Below, in pieces: positions 28,081 to 38,153 of a DNA stretch of 64,000 nucleotides (the stretch's first letter is position 1; the number at the start of each line of letters is the position of its first letter). The translations under genes were made by a program, and so were the position numbers. Where the stretch lies: the NCBI GenBank assembly GCA_021325675.1, contig JAJTCM010000005.1, positions 1 to 64,000 on the forward strand. The letters run 5' to 3'. The notes beneath the pieces are model-generated. The model was not told the origin of the DNA and ran no database searches. It saw only the letters and a program-made list of their open reading frames with translations. The stretch is from Crocinitomicaceae bacterium. Its GTDB lineage: Bacteria; Bacteroidota; Bacteroidia; Flavobacteriales_D; Crocinitomicaceae.

Positions 28081-30318
28081 ATGAAAAAACTCATACTCCT
28101 CTTTATCTGTTTTACCACCGTTTTCATTGCCCGTTCACAGACAATTGTCCAGGGTTTTATTGAGGATAAACGCGGCAATCCGATCCAGTTTGCTTCCGTT
28201 TCAATCAAAGACAGCTACGACGGAACCATCGCGGATTCGATCGGTCATTATGCGTTCAGCACGTTTGAAACCGGGGAAAAAATATTTGTGGTGAACTGCC
28301 TGGGCTACAAACCTTACGAGCAAGCAATTATGCTGATCAAAGACAGCACGGTTAACCTCAATATTACCATGAAGGAAGCGATCAACGAGCTGGCTGCCGT
28401 AACCATTACCGCCGGTTCGTTTGAAGCTAATGACAAAAAACGATCAGCCGTCTTAAAACCATTGGATATTGTGACCACAGCAGGTGCGAATGCCGATATA
28501 TCCGGTGCGCTTCAAACGCTTCCGGGAGCCCAGCGCGTAGGCGAAAGCGAAGGCTTGTTTATCCGCGGAGGATCAGCCGAAGAAAGTAAAATCATCATTG
28601 ACGGAACTGTAGTCAACAAGTTCTTTTTCAGCTCCGTTCCCGGCATCGCCCAGCGCGGACGTTTTTCACCGTTCCTCTTCAGCAGCACAGCTTTCAGTAC
28701 GGGAGGGTACAGCGCTTTGTACGGCCAGGCCCTCAGTGCAGTGTTAAACCTCGAAAGCGTTGATTTACCTGAAAGAAGCGAAGCCCAGGCCGGGATTTCT
28801 CCGATTTTCGGTTTTGCCGGTTTTCAGAAGGTTAGCAAAAGCAAAAAAATCAGCTGGGGAACGAGCTATTCGTATTCGAACCTGACGCTTTACATGAAAA
28901 TGGTGCCGCAAAAACAGGATTTTTTCAAAGCGCCGAGCGGACACAATGTTGACTTCAATTTTCGCTACAAAACGAAAAAAGGGATCATTAAGCTGTATTC
29001 GTATTATACCAGCAACGGCATCGGGCTGCGTTCCCCTTCCCTGGACAGCACCGGCTTGAAAAATATGTTCAGTTTGAGCAACGCCAACTTTTTCACCAAC
29101 GCCAGCTGGAAACATTTATTTGGAAGAAACTGGAAATGGTACAACGTGGCGAGCTTTAGCTACAACGACGACAAAATCAAAAACGAATTACAAAACAGCA
29201 ATAACGAAAGGGTTCCTGTCACCGGGATTACATCGCTCGATATGTCTTCCTTCAATATCCGCTCTTTTGAAACGATGTCGCAGTTCCGTTCCGTTCTTGA
29301 TAAAAAGTTAAACGCGCTTAACGCGATCCGTTTCGGAGGCGAAGTGTGGTATAACAAAAACAAGTCGAAATACAGTTTCTATTACGGAGATTTTGACGTT
29401 CCCATTGATGAAACGTATTCGGCCGCTTTCGTGGAATCGGATATTTACCTGAGCAACAGGCTGGCCTTTCGTCCGGGGGTGCGTTACGAATATTCCGATC
29501 TATCCATGAGGTCCAGCATTGCTCCACGTTTAAGCCTATCTTATTCCGTGTCAAAACCGAGCCAGTTTAGCTTCGATTACGGGATATTTTACCAAACGCC
29601 GGACCGGAAATATTTGACCCAAAACGCCAATTTCAAACCCATGCGGGCCGATCATTACATCCTGACTTTCCAGCATTTATCGGAATTTTACACCTTCCGT
29701 TCACAAGTGTATTACAAGGATTATAAAAACCTGCTGAAAACCGACCCAAGCAACCAGTTTGCTGTCAGCACCGACGGACATGGCTACGCCAAAGGATTTG
29801 AGCTTTTCTGGCGCGATAAAAAAACCATCAAAGGACTGGACTACTGGGTGAGCTATTCCTGGCTCGACACGAAACGCGAATACCTGAATTTCCCGATATT
29901 CACCCAGCCGACTTTCTCTGCCGAGCATACAGGAAGTGTTGTCATCAAAAAATTCTGGCTCAAGCACATGTTTGGTATCAACTGGAGCTTTAACTGGGCA
30001 ACAGGAAGGCCTTACTACAACCCCAACAAGCCCAGCAGTGAATACTTAAGCGACCGGACGCCGTTTTACAGCAGCAACAATTTCAGCTTCAACTGGATCA
30101 AAAACATCAAAAAAACGACGGCTGTTTTTGTGGTTGGGATCAACAACGTTTTTGCCCAGGAGCAGATTTTTAGCTATACCTACAGCTCCCTGCCGGACGA
30201 CAATGGAGTTTACCAGCGTGACAACCTGACCCCACCGGCCAAAATGAGCTTTTTCGTGGGAATCTTCATGAGCTGGGGCGTTGACCGTTCGCAGCAGAAT
30301 ATCAACGGGAACCTTTAA
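28081..30318 (+). CDS. TonB-dependent receptor with carboxypeptidase-like regulatory domain
   Basis: Signal peptide, QGFIEDKRGNPIQFASVSIKDSYDGTIADSIGHYAF, plug region GALQTLPGAQRVGESEGLFIRGGSAEESKIIIDGTVV, C-terminal beta-barrel repeats. Confidence 0.9.
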   Translation: MKKLILLFICFTTVFIARSQTIVQGFIEDKRGNPIQFASVSIKDSYDGTIADSIGHYAFSTFETGEKIFVVNCLGYKPYEQAIMLIKDSTVNLNITMKEAINELAAVTITAGSFEANDKKRSAVLKPLDIVTTAGANADISGALQTLPGAQRVGESEGLFIRGGSAEESKIIIDGTVVNKFFFSSVPGIAQRGRFSPFLFSSTAFSTGGYSALYGQALSAVLNLESVDLPERSEAQAGISPIFGFAGFQKVSKSKKISWGTSYSYSNLTLYMKMVPQKQDFFKAPSGHNVDFNFRYKTKKGIIKLYSYYTSNGIGLRSPSLDSTGLKNMFSLSNANFFTNASWKHLFGRNWKWYNVASFSYNDDKIKNELQNSNNERVPVTGITSLDMSSFNIRSFETMSQFRSVLDKKLNALNAIRFGGEVWYNKNKSKYSFYYGDFDVPIDETYSAAFVESDIYLSNRLAFRPGVRYEYSDLSMRSSIAPRLSLSYSVSKPSQFSFDYGIFYQTPDRKYLTQNANFKPMRADHYILTFQHLSEFYTFRSQVYYKDYKNLLKTDPSNQFAVSTDGHGYAKGFELFWRDKKTIKGLDYWVSYSWLDTKREYLNFPIFTQPTFSAEHTGSVVIKKFWLKHMFGINWSFNWATGRPYYNPNKPSSEYLSDRTPFYSSNNFSFNWIKNIKKTTAVFVVGINNVFAQEQIFSYTYSSLPDDNGVYQRDNLTPPAKMSFFVGIFMSWGVDRSQQNINGNL

Positions 30319-30386
30319 TTTAACCCTCCGGTAATTTCGGAACAGAAATTGTAAAGTAAATTGTTTAATTTAAAAAAGAACCAAAT

Positions 30387-31025
30387 ATGAAAACTCTATT
30401 TCTACTTGTTGCTACAGTTTTAGGTGCATCGACCCTGAACGCCCAAAGTAAATATGAAAGCGGCATGACTAAGGCCATGGCCCAGTTCGAAGCTGCAAAA
30501 ACCCCGGCCGAGCTCCTGTCTTCCTCCGCTATGTTTGAACGCATCGCTGACGCCGAAAAAGACGAATGGCTACCTTATTATTATGCTGCGTTGACCAACA
30601 ACATGGCTTCCTGGATGGACGAAAAAGCCGATAAGGATAAGATGGCTGAAAAAAGCATCGCTTTAGTTGAAAAAGCCGAGCTCATCGAAGGCAGCAACGC
30701 TTCCGAACTCTACTGCATGCGCAATATGATCGCCAGCTCTCAAATGATGGTTGATCCGATGAGCCGTTGGCAGACTTACGGAATGGAAGCGGGAAAAGCA
30801 TTGGAAAACGCCAAAAAAGCCGATCCAAACAACCCGCGGATTTATTTCCTTGAAGGACAAGCGATTTTCAACACACCTGAAGCTTTCGGCGGCGGTAAAA
30901 AGAACGCCAAGCCATATTTCGAGAAGTCAGTTGCATTATACGAAACGTTTGTACCGGCTTCCCCAATGCACCCGAAATGGGGCAAGGAAGAAGCTTCTGA
31001 AATGCTGAAGCAGTGTAACCAATAA
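30387..31025 (+). CDS. Secreted tetratricopeptide-like protein of unknown function
   Basis: Signal peptide MKTLFLLVATVLGASTLNAQ; alpha-helical repeats with DPNNPRIYFLEGQA. Confidence 0.7.
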   Translation: MKTLFLLVATVLGASTLNAQSKYESGMTKAMAQFEAAKTPAELLSSSAMFERIADAEKDEWLPYYYAALTNNMASWMDEKADKDKMAEKSIALVEKAELIEGSNASELYCMRNMIASSQMMVDPMSRWQTYGMEAGKALENAKKADPNNPRIYFLEGQAIFNTPEAFGGGKKNAKPYFEKSVALYETFVPASPMHPKWGKEEASEMLKQCNQ

Positions 31026-31044
31026 AATTTTTAAATTATTTCTG

Positions 31045-31076
31045 AAATGCGGCTTCGGTGGAGGTCGCATTTTTTT
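31045..31076 (+). terminator. Rho-independent terminator
   Basis: AAATGCGGC-TTCGGTGGAG-GTCGCATTT followed by T-run, 20 nt after the stop at 31025. Confidence 0.7.
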
Positions 31077-31088
31077 GTTTCAGCACAT

Positions 31089-31577
31089 TTAGTTTTTAAA
31101 TCCAATCTGTTTGCGCTCAGTCTGCTGTTCAGCCTGTTTTTCTTTTTGCAACAGGTAATTCAAGGCCTCATAAATATCTGCAAACTGCTTGGTAGAGTTA
31201 GTCTCTAATTCTTTCAGTTTTTCTGTCAACTCCAGATGCGTTAACGCAAATTGCCGCATGAAAACAAAAGTCCGCATAATTGCTATATTGGCTTCAATTG
31301 CCTTATCGGAATTCAAAACTCCGCTCAGCATTGCCAAACCTTGCTCGGTAAAAGCATAAGGTAAATATTTACTGTGCTGTCCTCTTCCTTTCTTTAAGGT
31401 TTCAATTTGCAACCTTAAAGCGTCAGAATTTTCTACTTTAAATCGAAGTTCCTGCCATTCATACGTAGTGAGCTGAAACATAAAATCCGGTGGGAAACGT
31501 TTGATATTGCGTTTTACAGCAAGATTAAGGTTCTTTGTTTGAACTTCATACAGTTCGGCGAGGTCAAAATCAAGCAT
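31089..31577 (-). pseudogene. ORF6N-domain protein, apparently 5'-truncated
   Basis: MLDFDLAELYEVQTKNLNLAVKRNIKRFPPDFMFQLTTYEWQ matches the ORF6N family; the same frame continues upstream as PTDSPKIFEVRGFKI with no ATG before an in-frame TAA. Confidence 0.55.
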
Positions 31578-31714
31578 AATTTTAAAGCCGCGTACCTCAA
31601 AAATCTTTGGTGAATCAGTTGGTTATTCATGGTTATTTTCAGTTTAAAAGATAAGTTAAACTAAAGGTAACAACTAAAAATGAAAAAACAAAGTAGGAAT
31701 TGAAAATTAATGGG

Positions 31715-33097
31715 TTACTTTCCAATACAAAACTTACTGAAGATATTCCCCAGCAAATCATCCGTGGAAATATCCCCTGTGATCGAACCGATGTGAAACA
31801 TGGCCTGGCGGATGTCCATCGCAACGAAATCGCCGGTAACGTTTATTTCCAGGCCGGTTTTGGCTTGGTTTAAAGAGATAAGCGCTTTTTCGAGGGCTTC
31901 AATATGGCGGGCGTTGCTCACGATTGTACTTTGCTCCAAATCCTTGTTTTGAAGGATCAAATCAACAAGCCGGGATTTCAACTCCGTGATGCCGGTGTTA
32001 TGTTTGGCAGAAATGGCAAGCGCCGGAATTCCCTGAACGGTTTGCGGCAGCAAAGCCGGGTCAACGGTATCAACCTTATTGAACAATACCAGGAGCTTTT
32101 TGTCCGGGTACTGGGATTTTACTTCCATCGCCCAAAGCTCAAAACCGCCCTTATCTTCCAGGTAAGACAAGCTATCAACAAGCAGCAAGGCAATTTGCGC
32201 CTGGCGGATTTTTTCGTAAGAACGCTCAATCCCAATCGCTTCGATTTTATCTTCCGTCGCTTCGCGGATTCCCGCAGTATCGATCAACCGGAACAAAATC
32301 CCATCGATGTTCAGCGCTTCTTCAATCGTGTCGCGGGTTGTGCCGGCAATATTGGAAACAATCGCACGCTCTTCGCCAAGCAATTGATTAAGCAAGGTTG
32401 ATTTCCCGGTATTCGGTGAACCGACAATTGCTACCGGAACTCCGTTTTTGATGGCGTTTCCGAGCTCAAAAGAAGAAATTAAGCTTTCAAGATAAACGAT
32501 CACCTCTGAAACAAGCGCTTTCAGCTCCCTGCGGTCAGCAAATTCAACGTCTTCTTCCGCAAAATCCAGCTCCAGCTCCACCAGGGAAGCAAAATGGATC
32601 AGCTTTTCGCGCAGGTCTTTCAGTTCGCCGGAGAATTTCCCACGCATCTGGTTCATGGCAATTTCGTGCGCCTTGCGGGATTCGGAAGCGATCAGGTCTG
32701 CTACGGCTTCGGCCTGCGACAAATCCATTTTCCCATTCATGAAGGCGCGCATCGTGAACTCCCCCGCTTCAGCCATCCGGCAGCCGTTTTGCAGCAATAA
32801 CTTCAGGAGCTCCTGCTGGATGTACTGTGAGCCGTGGCAGGCAATTTCAACGGTTTCTTCTCCTGTAAAGCTTTTGCCTGCATGGAGAACAGTAAGCAAA
32901 ACTTCATCCAGGATACTTTTGTCAGAACGCACGATCCGCCCGAAATGTGCTGTGTGCGAATCAGCCCCGGCTAGTGTTTTTGAGAAAATCCGCTCTGTTA
33001 TTTCAAAGGCTTTTGTACCCGAAATACGGATTACGGCAATCGCACCCGGACCGGCGGCGGTAGACAAAGCACAAATGGTATCCTGCGTGTTGAACAT
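31715..33097 (-). CDS. mnmE: tRNA uridine-5-carboxymethylaminomethyl(34) synthesis GTPase MnmE
   Basis: TICALSTAAGPGAIAVIRISG, GSPNTGKSTLLNQLLGEERAIVSNIAGTTRDTIEE, C-terminal FSKFCIGK. Confidence 0.97.
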   Translation of the reverse strand: MFNTQDTICALSTAAGPGAIAVIRISGTKAFEITERIFSKTLAGADSHTAHFGRIVRSDKSILDEVLLTVLHAGKSFTGEETVEIACHGSQYIQQELLKLLLQNGCRMAEAGEFTMRAFMNGKMDLSQAEAVADLIASESRKAHEIAMNQMRGKFSGELKDLREKLIHFASLVELELDFAEEDVEFADRRELKALVSEVIVYLESLISSFELGNAIKNGVPVAIVGSPNTGKSTLLNQLLGEERAIVSNIAGTTRDTIEEALNIDGILFRLIDTAGIREATEDKIEAIGIERSYEKIRQAQIALLLVDSLSYLEDKGGFELWAMEVKSQYPDKKLLVLFNKVDTVDPALLPQTVQGIPALAISAKHNTGITELKSRLVDLILQNKDLEQSTIVSNARHIEALEKALISLNQAKTGLEINVTGDFVAMDIRQAMFHIGSITGDISTDDLLGNIFSKFCIGK

Positions 33098-33164
33098 GCC
33101 GTAAAATTAGTGAAAAGATAGGTTTTCTGTTGATATTTTCTCGCCTGAAGAGTCATTTTTTTCC

Positions 33165-33172
33165 TATCTTTG
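33165..33172 (+). promoter_or_regulatory. -7 element TATCTTTG upstream of ssb
   Basis: TATCTTTG 15 nt before ATG 33188; no clear TTG at consensus spacing. Confidence 0.45.
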
Positions 33173-33187
33173 TACAAAAAGTGATCT

Positions 33188-33643
33188 ATGGCCGGTAGTG
33201 TAAATAAGGTGATTTTAATCGGGAACCTGGGGCGTGACCCGGAAGTAAGACGTTTGGAAAACGGTGCGGTTGTCGCTAATTTCTCACTCGCGACTTCTGA
33301 AACGTTTACCGATCGGAATACCGGTGAAAAACGCGAAAATACGGACTGGCACAACATTGTAGCCTGGCGCGGCCTGGCGGAGATCATTGAAAAGTACGTC
33401 AAAAAGGGAACTAAAATCTATGTCGAAGGAAAGCTCAAAACACGCAGCTACCAGGACAAAGACAACATCACGCGCTACGTGACCGAAATTCTGGCTGAAG
33501 ACATGACGATCCTTTCCCGACCGGAAGGACAGCAAACACCGATGGGAGAAGAAAAACCGGTTTACCCGTCCCAGGGCAATCCCACTCCACCCCAGCCAAT
33601 GAATAACCTGATGGACGACATCGACGATGATTTACCTTTTTAA
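33188..33643 (+). CDS. ssb: Single-stranded DNA-binding protein
   Basis: MAGSVNKVILIGNLGRDPEVRRLENGAVVANFSLATSE; acidic tail DDIDDDLPF. Confidence 0.97.
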   Translation: MAGSVNKVILIGNLGRDPEVRRLENGAVVANFSLATSETFTDRNTGEKRENTDWHNIVAWRGLAEIIEKYVKKGTKIYVEGKLKTRSYQDKDNITRYVTEILAEDMTILSRPEGQQTPMGEEKPVYPSQGNPTPPQPMNNLMDDIDDDLPF

Positions 33644-33652
33644 CCCTGTTCC

Positions 33653-34945
33653 ATGAGCGGAATTGTCATTTCTATACTTCTTATTTTAATCCTGCTTGTT
33701 TGCTCGGCCCTGATCTCGGGTTCGGAAGTGGCGTATTATTCGCTTAGCCCGGCACAGAAAGACCAGCTGAAACACGAACAGGCTTCGGGGGCGATCCTGG
33801 CTAAAAAACTGCTTGACAGGCCCCAGGAATTACTCGCAACGATCCTCATTGCCAACAACTTCATAAACGTCGGGATTGTGATTTTGTCCAGCTCGCTCTT
33901 AAGCCAGCTTTATCCTCCAACCCCCGAAAACGAAACGATCCGCTTTATTCTCGAAATTTTCCTGATCACCTTCGTCATCTTATTGATTGGTGAAGTGATC
34001 CCGAAGGTGTATGCCACTAAAAACAGCATTCCTTTTGCGAAGTTCATGGCCCGCCCACTATACGTTTTCAGCAAGCTTCCGCCCTTTTCGTGGTTAAAGA
34101 TTTTCCTGACACACGGAACAAACATCATTAACAAATATGCAAAAAAACGGGCGATCAAAATTTCCAGTGATGAGCTGGAACAGGCGCTGGCCCTGACAAA
34201 AGAAGATAACACGACGATCGAAGAACAGCGGATCCTCGAAGGAATTATTAAGTTTGGAAATACGGACGTAAAGCAGATTATGCGTTCCCGGATGGAAGTG
34301 GAAGCTTTTGAAGAATCGTCTACTTTTAAGGAAATCCTCGAATTCATTCTTGACGCGGGTTATTCCCGCATCCCGATTTACCGCAAAACCTTTGACGAAG
34401 TGGTGGGAATCCTTTACATCAAGGACCTGCTCCCCTACTTTGACGAAGCCGACGATTTTCAATGGAACAAGCTGATCAGAAAACCGTTTTACGTGCCGGA
34501 AAACAAGAAAATCGATGATTTACTGAAGGATTTCCAGACAAAAAAAATGCACATGGCCGTCGTAATCGATGAGTATGGCGGCGCCAACGGAATTGCAACA
34601 CTGGAAGACGTGCTGGAGGAAATCATCGGGGACATTACCGACGAATTCGATGAAGACGATATTATTTTTCAGCAGCAAAACGAAAATGAATACGTATTCG
34701 AGGGGCGCACTTCACTGATCGATTTCTACAAAATCCTGGATATTGACGGAAAAGAATTCGACCTGATCAAAGGCGATTCGGATTCACTCGGAGGACTGAT
34801 GATCGAAAATGCCGGCCGGATCCTGCGGAACAAAGAATTCCTGAAAGTCGGTCAGTTTAAGCTGGTGGTGGAATCATCGGATAAAAAACGGATCAAATCA
34901 ATCAAAGTTATTCGCGAAGACCATGAAAAACCAAAACAGGATTAA
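33653..34945 (+). CDS. gldE: Gliding motility-associated protein GldE (CBS/CorC-HlyC family)
   Basis: DUF21/CNNM membrane domain, CBS pair, VIDEYGGANGIATLEDVLEEIIGDITDEFDED, position between ssb and gldD. Confidence 0.9.
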   Translation: MSGIVISILLILILLVCSALISGSEVAYYSLSPAQKDQLKHEQASGAILAKKLLDRPQELLATILIANNFINVGIVILSSSLLSQLYPPTPENETIRFILEIFLITFVILLIGEVIPKVYATKNSIPFAKFMARPLYVFSKLPPFSWLKIFLTHGTNIINKYAKKRAIKISSDELEQALALTKEDNTTIEEQRILEGIIKFGNTDVKQIMRSRMEVEAFEESSTFKEILEFILDAGYSRIPIYRKTFDEVVGILYIKDLLPYFDEADDFQWNKLIRKPFYVPENKKIDDLLKDFQTKKMHMAVVIDEYGGANGIATLEDVLEEIIGDITDEFDEDDIIFQQQNENEYVFEGRTSLIDFYKILDIDGKEFDLIKGDSDSLGGLMIENAGRILRNKEFLKVGQFKLVVESSDKKRIKSIKVIREDHEKPKQD

Positions 34946-35519
34946 AACACTTCTCATTCTGATTCTTACACCTGTTCTCATCCTGTTTGCCGCCTGCGGG
35001 GAAGAAAACAGCATTCCCAAGCCGCCCACTTATCTCCGATTGGATTTACCGAAACACAGCTACACCAAATACAGCGATAAAAATTGCCGATACTCTTTTG
35101 AAGCCGCTTCGATATTTAAGATCAAAGACGTGTATGACCAGGATAAAAAGCTGACCTGCAATAAAGACATCGACCTTGGCGCACTGAACGGCGTGATGTA
35201 TTTTTCCTATATTGAGATGAATGAACCGCTGGGAACTTACATTGATTATGCGATCAACAAAGTGGATGAGCACAAAATCAAAGCAACTGCTATTGAAGAC
35301 GAGCTGATTATCCGTTCCAAAGACCGGGTTTTCGGTACTTTTTTCGAGCTCCAGGGCGATGTCGCGACCCCGTTCCAGTTTTACCTGACGGATTCCGTTT
35401 CCAAATTCGTGAGCGGCGTGGTTTACCTCAATGCAACCCCAAAATACGATTCACTTAAGCCCAGCCTGGAATACCTTAGAAAAGACCTGAACCACTTTGT
35501 TCAAACATTTCAATGGTAA
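34923..35519 (+). CDS. gldD: Gliding motility lipoprotein GldD
   Basis: Lipobox LFAACGEE; PKPPTYLRLDLPKHSYTKY; overlaps gldE by 23 nt. Confidence 0.9.
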   Translation: MKNQNRIKTLLILILTPVLILFAACGEENSIPKPPTYLRLDLPKHSYTKYSDKNCRYSFEAASIFKIKDVYDQDKKLTCNKDIDLGALNGVMYFSYIEMNEPLGTYIDYAINKVDEHKIKATAIEDELIIRSKDRVFGTFFELQGDVATPFQFYLTDSVSKFVSGVVYLNATPKYDSLKPSLEYLRKDLNHFVQTFQW

Positions 35520-35520
35520 A

Positions 35521-35631
35521 CTTAATGTGCTAATGGGTTAATAGCTAATGTGCTGATGCTCATTTCACATTAAAATGAACACCTTAACAAAATTAGCATA
35601 TTGACACATTAACTAATTACCACATTAAAAA
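35521..35631. repeat. Imperfect inverted intergenic repeat (TTAATGTGCTAATG-type)
   Basis: Left arm TTAATGTGCTAATGGGTTAATAGCTAATGTGCTGATG; right arm AAAATTAGCATATTGACACATTAACTAATTACCACATTAAA is an imperfect reverse complement around CATTTCACATTAAAATG. Confidence 0.65.
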
Positions 35632-36390
35632 ATGAAAATACTTCTCTCTCCAGCCAAATCCATCCAAATTCCGGAAAGCTATCCGAAGATAGGGCCGACA
35701 ACCGGTAAATTTTTGAAGGAAACCGAAACTTTGGTGAAGAAAATGAAGAAATTCTCACCCAAAAAATTGGCGGCGCTGTACTCCGTTTCGAATGATATTG
35801 CCGAATTAAACTACAACCGTTTCCAAAACTGGGAATCACCGGTTGAAGCGGGTGAAAATATCCTGCCTGCTGTTTTTGCCTTTAACGGTGAAGTTTACCG
35901 CGGTTTAAACGTGACGGAGCTTTCTCCGGAAGAAATGGATTATATCAACGGGCACGTGCGGATTTTATCCGGGCTTTACGGCTTGCTGCAGCCTTACGAT
36001 CTTATTTATCCCTATCGCCTGGAAATGGGCACGAAACTGGAAGTGAGCGCAAAAGCAAAAAACCTTTACCAGTTTTGGGGCGATAAAATCAGCAACGCAC
36101 TCAACGCTGAAGAAACGGATGTGATCGTAAACCTCGCTTCGGCCGAGTATTTCAAAGCGGTAAATGCTAAAAAAATCAAAGCAAAGATCATTACACCCGT
36201 GTTCAAAGAGTTCAAAAACGGCGAATACAAAATGCTGATGACCTACGCCAAAAATGCCCGCGGGGAAATGGCGCGCTACTGTGCACAAAATAAAATCGAA
36301 ACAGCCGAAGACCTCAAATCTTTCAATTTATCGAATTACAGGTTCATGCCGGAGATGTCGACGGATGAGGAGTATGTTTTCGTGAGATAG
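35632..36390 (+). CDS. yaaA: Peroxide stress protein YaaA (DUF328/UPF0246)
   Basis: MKILLSPAKSI, FNGEVYRGLN, LRILSGLYGLLQPYDLIYPYRLEMGTKL-type region, KNARGEMARY. Confidence 0.93.
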   Translation: MKILLSPAKSIQIPESYPKIGPTTGKFLKETETLVKKMKKFSPKKLAALYSVSNDIAELNYNRFQNWESPVEAGENILPAVFAFNGEVYRGLNVTELSPEEMDYINGHVRILSGLYGLLQPYDLIYPYRLEMGTKLEVSAKAKNLYQFWGDKISNALNAEETDVIVNLASAEYFKAVNAKKIKAKIITPVFKEFKNGEYKMLMTYAKNARGEMARYCAQNKIETAEDLKSFNLSNYRFMPEMSTDEEYVFVR

Positions 36391-36401
36391 TCGCGCATAT
36401 G

Positions 36402-36573
36402 TTCCCGCAGATTTACGCAGATTTTTTTCGCAGATCACGGAATTTTTTGAATCATATCTGAACCACATAAGACATATAAGAACATTTCAGACGTACTTAT
36501 ACCAAGAGCACATAAGGTTGGCTTTTCACCAGCTACATAAAAAATCTGCGCCTGTCTGCGGCACCTGCGGGAA
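36402..36573. repeat. MITE/REP-like intergenic element with inverted CCGCAGAT...CGCAGATTTTTT ends
   Basis: Left end TTCCCGCAGATTTACGCAGATTTTTTTCGCAGAT; right end, reverse-complemented, TTTCCCGCAGGTGCCGCAGACAGGCGCAGATTTTTT; interior has ACCACATAAGACATATAAG and GCACATAAGG. Confidence 0.6.
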
Positions 36574-36594
36574 ACCCTAACCAAATGCAAAAAC

Positions 36595-36629
36595 AAAAAA
36601 GCTACCGCCGAAACGATAGCCTTCTTTTT
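36595..36629 (-). terminator. Hairpin terminator downstream of rocD, possibly bidirectional
   Basis: GCTACCG-CCGAAA-CGATAGC flanked by A-run on one side and T-rich sequence on the other. Confidence 0.5.
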
Positions 36630-36647
36630 ATATATAGAAATTGTAGT

Positions 36648-37892
36648 TTACTTGTTGAACCCGAGGATCGTTTTTTCGATGATTGCAACACAATCCGTCA
36701 ATTGCTCTTCGGTCATTACGAGCGGCGGCGCAAAACGGATGATATTTCCGTGGGTTGGTTTCGCTAACAGGCCATTTTCCTTTAAGGCTACGCACAAATC
36801 CCATGCCGTATGGCTATCCGGCGTATCATTTACGATAATGGCGTTTAACAAGCCTTTTCCGCGTACTTTCACGATCAAATCGGTCTTGCTGATGATGCGG
36901 TTCATTTCATCGCGGAAAATTTTACCGAGACGCTCAGCGTTTTCTGCCAGCTTTTCTTCCTCCACCACTTCGAGGGCAGCAATCGCAACCTTCGCAGCAA
37001 TAGGGTTCCCTCCAAAAGTCGAGCCATGCTGGCCAGGTTTGATGACTTCCATAACATCATTGTTGGCGAGCACCGCAGAAACCGGGTAAACACCGCCTGA
37101 AAGCGCTTTTCCTAAAATCAGGATGTCGGCCTTGATATCTTCGTGCTGAACAGCAAGCAATTTACCGGTACGGGCGATCCCTGTCTGAACTTCATCTGCA
37201 ATGAAAAGCACGTGTTTTTTATCGCACAAAGCTTTCGCGCGGGTCAAAAACCCTTCGGAAGGCACATAAACTCCTGCTTCGCCCTGAATCGGCTCTACTA
37301 AGAATCCAACCACATTCGGGTTTTCGAGCGCTTTAGCCAGTGCATCGGTATCATCATAAGGAATCAGGATAAAGCCCGGTGTGTAAGGCCCGAAGTTCGT
37401 GTTTGAATCCGGATCGCTTGAGAAAGAAACAATAGTTGTCGTGCGGCCGTGGAAATTGCCTTCACACACAACGATCTGCGCCTGGTTTTCAGCAACTCCT
37501 TTTTTCTCGTAGCCCCATTTACGTGCCAGCTTGATTGCAGTTTCAACCGCTTCAGCGCCGGTGTTCATCGGAAGCACTTTATCGTAGCCAAAATATTCTG
37601 TGATGAATTTTTCGTAAACCCCTAATGAATCATTGTGAAATGCCCTTGAAGTCAGGGCGATGGTTTGCGCCTGGTCAATGAGCGCCTGCGTGATTTTCGG
37701 GTGACAATGGCCCTGGTTCACTGCTGAATAAGCCGAGAGGAAATCGTAATACCTTTTTCCTTCAACATCCCAGACATAAACGCCTTCCCCTTTAGCTAAA
37801 ACAACCGGCAGCGGGTGATAATTGTGCGCGCCGTGCTTGTCTTCCAGCCCGATCAAGTCCTGAGATGTTAATTTTTCCATAACTGATAACAT
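36648..37892 (-). CDS. rocD: Ornithine aminotransferase
   Basis: [20 protein letters not shown]-like start ([45 protein letters not shown]), PLP-lysine region [21 protein letters not shown]. Likely start MEKLTSQ at 37880. Confidence 0.95.
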   Translation of the reverse strand: MLSVMEKLTSQDLIGLEDKHGAHNYHPLPVVLAKGEGVYVWDVEGKRYYDFLSAYSAVNQGHCHPKITQALIDQAQTIALTSRAFHNDSLGVYEKFITEYFGYDKVLPMNTGAEAVETAIKLARKWGYEKKGVAENQAQIVVCEGNFHGRTTTIVSFSSDPDSNTNFGPYTPGFILIPYDDTDALAKALENPNVVGFLVEPIQGEAGVYVPSEGFLTRAKALCDKKHVLFIADEVQTGIARTGKLLAVQHEDIKADILILGKALSGGVYPVSAVLANNDVMEVIKPGQHGSTFGGNPIAAKVAIAALEVVEEEKLAENAERLGKIFRDEMNRIISKTDLIVKVRGKGLLNAIIVNDTPDSHTAWDLCVALKENGLLAKPTHGNIIRFAPPLVMTEEQLTDCVAIIEKTILGFNK

Positions 37893-38153
37893 AACCTTTA
37901 ATATTTAGATTTTTTATCCGCTCGTCACGGAGAGCAAGCATCCTTTCCTCGTTCGCCGGGGAGAAATCACCCGATTTTAAAACAAAATTAAGAGATTTTT
38001 TTTGAAATTCAAAACTTCCCCTGTTGTTTTAGGAACGAAAGCCGGAAAATGAGTGAAAATCTGAAATTTGTTGACTAAAAACAGGGGATTCTGATTTCTT
38101 TTTAGTTTATTTGCCCTGCTAAAGACACCCAAGGTGTAACACAGAAAAACCCC

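Noticed and set aside
31904-32401. 165-aa plus-strand ORF
   Set aside because: Antisense shadow of mnmE.
36402-36573. Possible CRISPR array (repeated CGCAGAT units)
   Set aside because: Units are short, irregular and in inverted orientation at the two ends; no regular spacer/repeat pattern and no cas genes.
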